From an uncultured Clostridia bacterium (GTDB taxonomy: Bacteria > Bacillota > Clostridia > Oscillospirales > Ruminococcaceae), in contig CALWNN010000002.1 of the NCBI GenBank assembly GCA_944382845.1, forward strand, positions 1-61,802: a stretch of 61,802 nucleotides of DNA, given 5' to 3'. The position numbers and the translations under genes are program-made. Positions within the stretch are counted from its first letter, which is position 1, and every line of letters starts with the position of its first letter. The notes under the pieces were generated by a model. It was not told where the DNA came from and searched no databases. It saw only the letters and a list, made by a program, of their open reading frames with translations. Shown piece by piece: positions 59,712-61,802 of the stretch.

Positions 59712-60500
59712 ATGGGTCTGTTCGGCAAGAAAAATAATAAGACGATTTCTGCGGCGGAGGAAAAAAAGCCGAAAGCGGCTGAGGCTGTGGGAAGCTCTGT
59801 TTCTGCAGATGAGATCTGGAGCCGGCCGGTAAGGAATACTGCCGACAGGGTAAGGACAGATGTAAAGATCAAAGAAAATATTACTTCCACTCCGTCAGTG
59901 TTCAATGGTCCGAAGGGCATCAGTCAAAAGATGCTTGAAGAAAAGATGGCTGAGCTCGAAAAGGAAATTGAGGAGCGTGAGAAACAAGCTCCCGAGCATT
60001 ATATTCTCGACGAGATAACTCCTTCTGCAATGAACAGAGCAAATGCCGAATTTGAAAAGACTGTTGAGGAAATAACTTTCAGGCGTGATAATACAACTTA
60101 CGGGAATATACTTCCGGCAAGCGTTGACGGAATCGAAGAGAAGGTAAAGAAACTTGACGAGCAGTATGGTGATATTGTAAACAAGGCGTCTGCGGAAATC
60201 GATATTCAGGGAATTTCAAAAGAGGATTACGAGAAACAGCTTGACGAGTATCAAGAGAAAATATCACAGAAACGCCATGAGATTATCAGAAAAATGCCGG
60301 GACTTACGGAAACGCAGAAAGAAGCTATAAGAAAATTTTTCGAGCTTGACATAGTTGCAAAGCCTCTTGAGTATGTAAACAGCATCCCGGAGCTTTCTCA
60401 GAAAGATCTTGACAGGATAAGAAAACAGCTTGAAGAAATATATGCACTTGAAAATGCGGCTCCGACCATAAACGAAATGGAAAGCGCTGAAAACAAGTAG
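59712..60500 (+). CDS. Coiled-coil protein of unknown function
   Basis: 262 residues, no signal or membrane segment. Starts MGLFGKKNNK, a short basic patch that recurs as GLFGKKHK in the next gene. Residues 75-105 and 145-205 are charged coiled-coil (KMLEEKMAELEKEIEEREKQ; EKQLDEYQEKISQKRHEIIR). The rest is loop-rich, with IPELSQKDLDRIRKQLEEIY at the C-terminus. AGGGAG lies about 9 bases upstream of the start. It is followed by the 60559 gene after 58 bases, probably in one transcript. I do not recognise the family. Confidence 0.65.
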   Translation: MGLFGKKNNKTISAAEEKKPKAAEAVGSSVSADEIWSRPVRNTADRVRTDVKIKENITSTPSVFNGPKGISQKMLEEKMAELEKEIEEREKQAPEHYILDEITPSAMNRANAEFEKTVEEITFRRDNTTYGNILPASVDGIEEKVKKLDEQYGDIVNKASAEIDIQGISKEDYEKQLDEYQEKISQKRHEIIRKMPGLTETQKEAIRKFFELDIVAKPLEYVNSIPELSQKDLDRIRKQLEEIYALENAAPTINEMESAENK

Positions 60501-60558
60501 CTGATAAGCGCTTGAACGTTTTGACAAAAAAATTAATTTCAAAAAGGGGATATATAGT

Positions 60559-61077
60559 ATGAACATCAAACTTGACAATCCGATCATTACCTATTCGGAA
60601 AAGGGGAAGCCGTTTATTTACGACAAATTGTTTCTGAAGACTTTTGCTCCTTATATCGAGGAATACAAGAACGTTCCCTACGAAAGGCTTACCGAAAAGG
60701 ATCAGTCGGTGGCTCTTGCAAGGATAATAAAAAAGCTTTACTGCAACGGAGTTCTTGTTACAGAATTTTTCAGCAAAGAAATGGCTCAGTGGGACGGACT
60801 TGAAAATCATGAGAGGATCCATAACCTTCTTGATATTGTCACAAGGGATATGTTCTGCTGTTTTGATAAGAATCTTGAAAGCGACGACGGTGAATTTGCA
60901 AAAGTGAACAGGATCTATTATGTTGATAATAACGGAACTAAAGATTACGTTATGTGCAACGAAACAGAGAAGAAGGGGCTGTTCGGAAAAAAGCACAAAT
61001 CGCCGTACACAGTATACTTTGAAGATCTCATTGAAAGGTTTGAAAAGGGAGAACTTCCCAAGTCTTCGCAGGAATAA
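60559..61077 (+). CDS. Protein of unknown function
   Basis: 172 residues, soluble, mixed alpha/beta. Aromatic and charged segments include FIYDKLFLKTFAPYIEEYKN and HERIHNLLDIVTRDMFCCFD; a GLFGKKHKSPYTVYF stretch lies near the C-terminus. No recognisable catalytic motif. AAAAAGGGG precedes the start. It sits 21 bases before the cyclophilin gene and after a coiled-coil gene, so the three are likely one operon. Confidence 0.62.
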   Translation: MNIKLDNPIITYSEKGKPFIYDKLFLKTFAPYIEEYKNVPYERLTEKDQSVALARIIKKLYCNGVLVTEFFSKEMAQWDGLENHERIHNLLDIVTRDMFCCFDKNLESDDGEFAKVNRIYYVDNNGTKDYVMCNETEKKGLFGKKHKSPYTVYFEDLIERFEKGELPKSSQE

Positions 61078-61098
61078 TAATTAAAAGGAGAATTGAAA

Positions 61099-61569
61099 AT
61101 GGTAGTTATAGAAATGGAAAACGGAAAGAAAATGAAGATCGAGCTTTATCCGGAGTATGCTCCTATCACTGTTGCAAATTTTGAAAAGCTTGTAAAGGAA
61201 GGATTTTACGACGGGCTCATATTCCATAGAGTGATTTCAGGTTTTATGATTCAAGGCGGCGACCCGGAAGGAACCGGTATGGGCGGACCCAAGGAAAGAA
61301 TCAAGGGTGAATTTGCGGCAAACGGTGTAAACAACCCTCTGAAGCATGAAAGAGGAGTTATTTCAATGGCGAGAACTCAGATGCCCGACTCGGCCGGATC
61401 TCAGTTTTTTATTATGCATAAGGATGCCTCGTATCTTGACGGTCAGTATGCTGCTTTCGGCAAAGTCGTGGAGGGTATTGAAGTGGTTGACGAAATCGCT
61501 GCTGTTGATACCGACTGGAATGACAGACCACTTACCGAACAGAAAATGAAAAGGGTAACTATTGAATAA
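61099..61569 (+). CDS. Peptidyl-prolyl cis-trans isomerase (cyclophilin type)
   Basis: 156 residues. Catalyses proline isomerisation; cytoplasmic as no signal is present. Cyclophilin motifs: APITVANFEKLVKEGFYDG (~18), the catalytic FHRVISGFMIQGGDPEGTG (~39-57), SAGSQFFIMHKDASYLDG (~95), and YAAFGKVVEGIEVVD (~115). The start at 61099 lies 9 bases after AAGGAG; the TTG two codons upstream is too close. A terminator follows. Confidence 0.95.
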   Translation: MVVIEMENGKKMKIELYPEYAPITVANFEKLVKEGFYDGLIFHRVISGFMIQGGDPEGTGMGGPKERIKGEFAANGVNNPLKHERGVISMARTQMPDSAGSQFFIMHKDASYLDGQYAAFGKVVEGIEVVDEIAAVDTDWNDRPLTEQKMKRVTIE

Positions 61570-61585
61570 TTTCAGATAATATGAA

Positions 61586-61620
61586 CTCTCCTTTTTGCTT
61601 AAAGAGGAGAGCTTTGTTTT
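61586..61620 (+). terminator. Terminator after the cyclophilin gene
   Basis: CTCTCC/GGAGAG stem with a 14-base loop, followed by CTTTGTTTT. Confidence 0.75.
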
Positions 61621-61718
61621 GAAAACCCGTTGAGAGCGAATTGTTACAAAAAATTCATGCAAAAAAATTGATGTTATGTCCGTTTGTCAATGATGTGAGA
61701 CCAAGAAAAATAAAAAAA

Positions 61719-61773
61719 AGAAAGATTCTGTTGAAGTGAGGAGCGCAGCGACGAACGGAGACATAATCTTTCT
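61719..61773. repeat. Inverted repeat around a GAGGAGCGCAGCGACGAACG-type core
   Basis: AGAAAGATT (61719-61727) and AATCTTTCT (61765-61773) form a perfect 9-bp inverted repeat around a GC-rich core. It lies at the window edge after the cyclophilin gene. It is either a short dispersed element or the leader of a gene outside the window. Confidence 0.35.
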
Positions 61774-61802
61774 TGCCGCCGTCAGCCGCCCATCTCGGTG
61801 TG

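Noticed and set aside
1-61802. The scattered repeats as a CRISPR array
   Set aside because: Copies are kilobases apart, vary in length and internal structure, and lie in gene leaders. There are no regularly spaced unique spacers and no cas genes.
1-61802. tRNA or rRNA genes
   Set aside because: No T-loop-like motif with a matching acceptor stem and no rRNA-like stretch was found by eye.

Overview
The window is a dense, single-copy chromosomal stretch of moderate GC from a low-GC Gram-positive, spore-forming anaerobe. It most resembles Clostridia of the Oscillospiraceae/Ruminococcus type. The evidence is the ymdB-spoVS pair, a YaaO/DarA(YaaQ)/HolB/RicT(YaaT) cluster, sigma-A promoters with 17-bp spacers, AAAGGAG-type ribosome sites, a CcpA-like cre site, a LexA-type GAAC-N4-GTTC box, and a GatCAB amidotransferase paired with an archaeal-type aspartyl-tRNA synthetase. 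No rRNA, tRNA, CRISPR array, transposase or complete prophage was seen.

Layout. 1-5.1 kb: structured repeats, a small Cys/Gly-rich peptide, a ClpC ATPase and a membrane-anchored cohesin/cadherin-like protein. 5.1-8.1 kb: nadB-nadC plus an unknown gene. 8.2-12.6 kb: an AraC regulator divergent from a sugar acetyltransferase and a GH3 glucosidase, then RNase HI. 13-17.9 kb: an orphan sugar-binding lipoprotein with a cre site, HU and a histone-H1-like DUF6465 protein, ymdB, spoVS, and an orphan phage-baseplate-like protein. 18-22.3 kb: malQ, a polysaccharide deacetylase and pfkA. 22.4-31.7 kb: a gene remnant, fhs, a DUF3810 membrane zincin, tsaE-tsaB-rpiB, a diaminopimelate decarboxylase, prfC and a lipoprotein. 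31.7-33.8 kb: a WYL regulator and DUF896 divergent from a LexA-boxed small-gene pair. 33.9-38.4 kb: YaaO-DarA-HolB-RicT and a PepSY lipoprotein. 38.5-44.6 kb: a ClC channel, then gatC, gatA and a gatB-aspS fusion. 44.9-54.2 kb: manA, a methyltransferase, glucokinase, ilvD and pyrC-pyrF-pyrK-pyrD-ruvX. 54.2-61.6 kb: two half-size TSUP transporter genes, an FN3/class-A-serine-hydrolase surface protein, a tail-anchored J-like protein, two unknown genes and a cyclophilin.

Two things stand out. First, GatB and an archaeal-type, probably non-discriminating AspRS form one 957-residue chain directly after gatC and gatA. This suggests a covalently tethered transamidosome for Asn-tRNA synthesis. Second, at least eleven copies of a modular, hairpin-rich repeat are scattered through the window. 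Seven of them lie in sense orientation in the leader just before a start codon (spoVS, malQ, pfkA, yaaO-like, manA, pyrF and the 59712 gene). Copies share a 5' end (ATAACCAAGTCGCC), a first hairpin with compensatory changes, variable middle modules, and a 3' end (GCTCCGATTTAAA) that can pair with the 5' end using a G-U pair. This points to a structure acting as RNA. Smaller leads are attenuator-like leaders before pyrC and the FN3 protein, and a possible SOS island at 31.7-33.8 kb.
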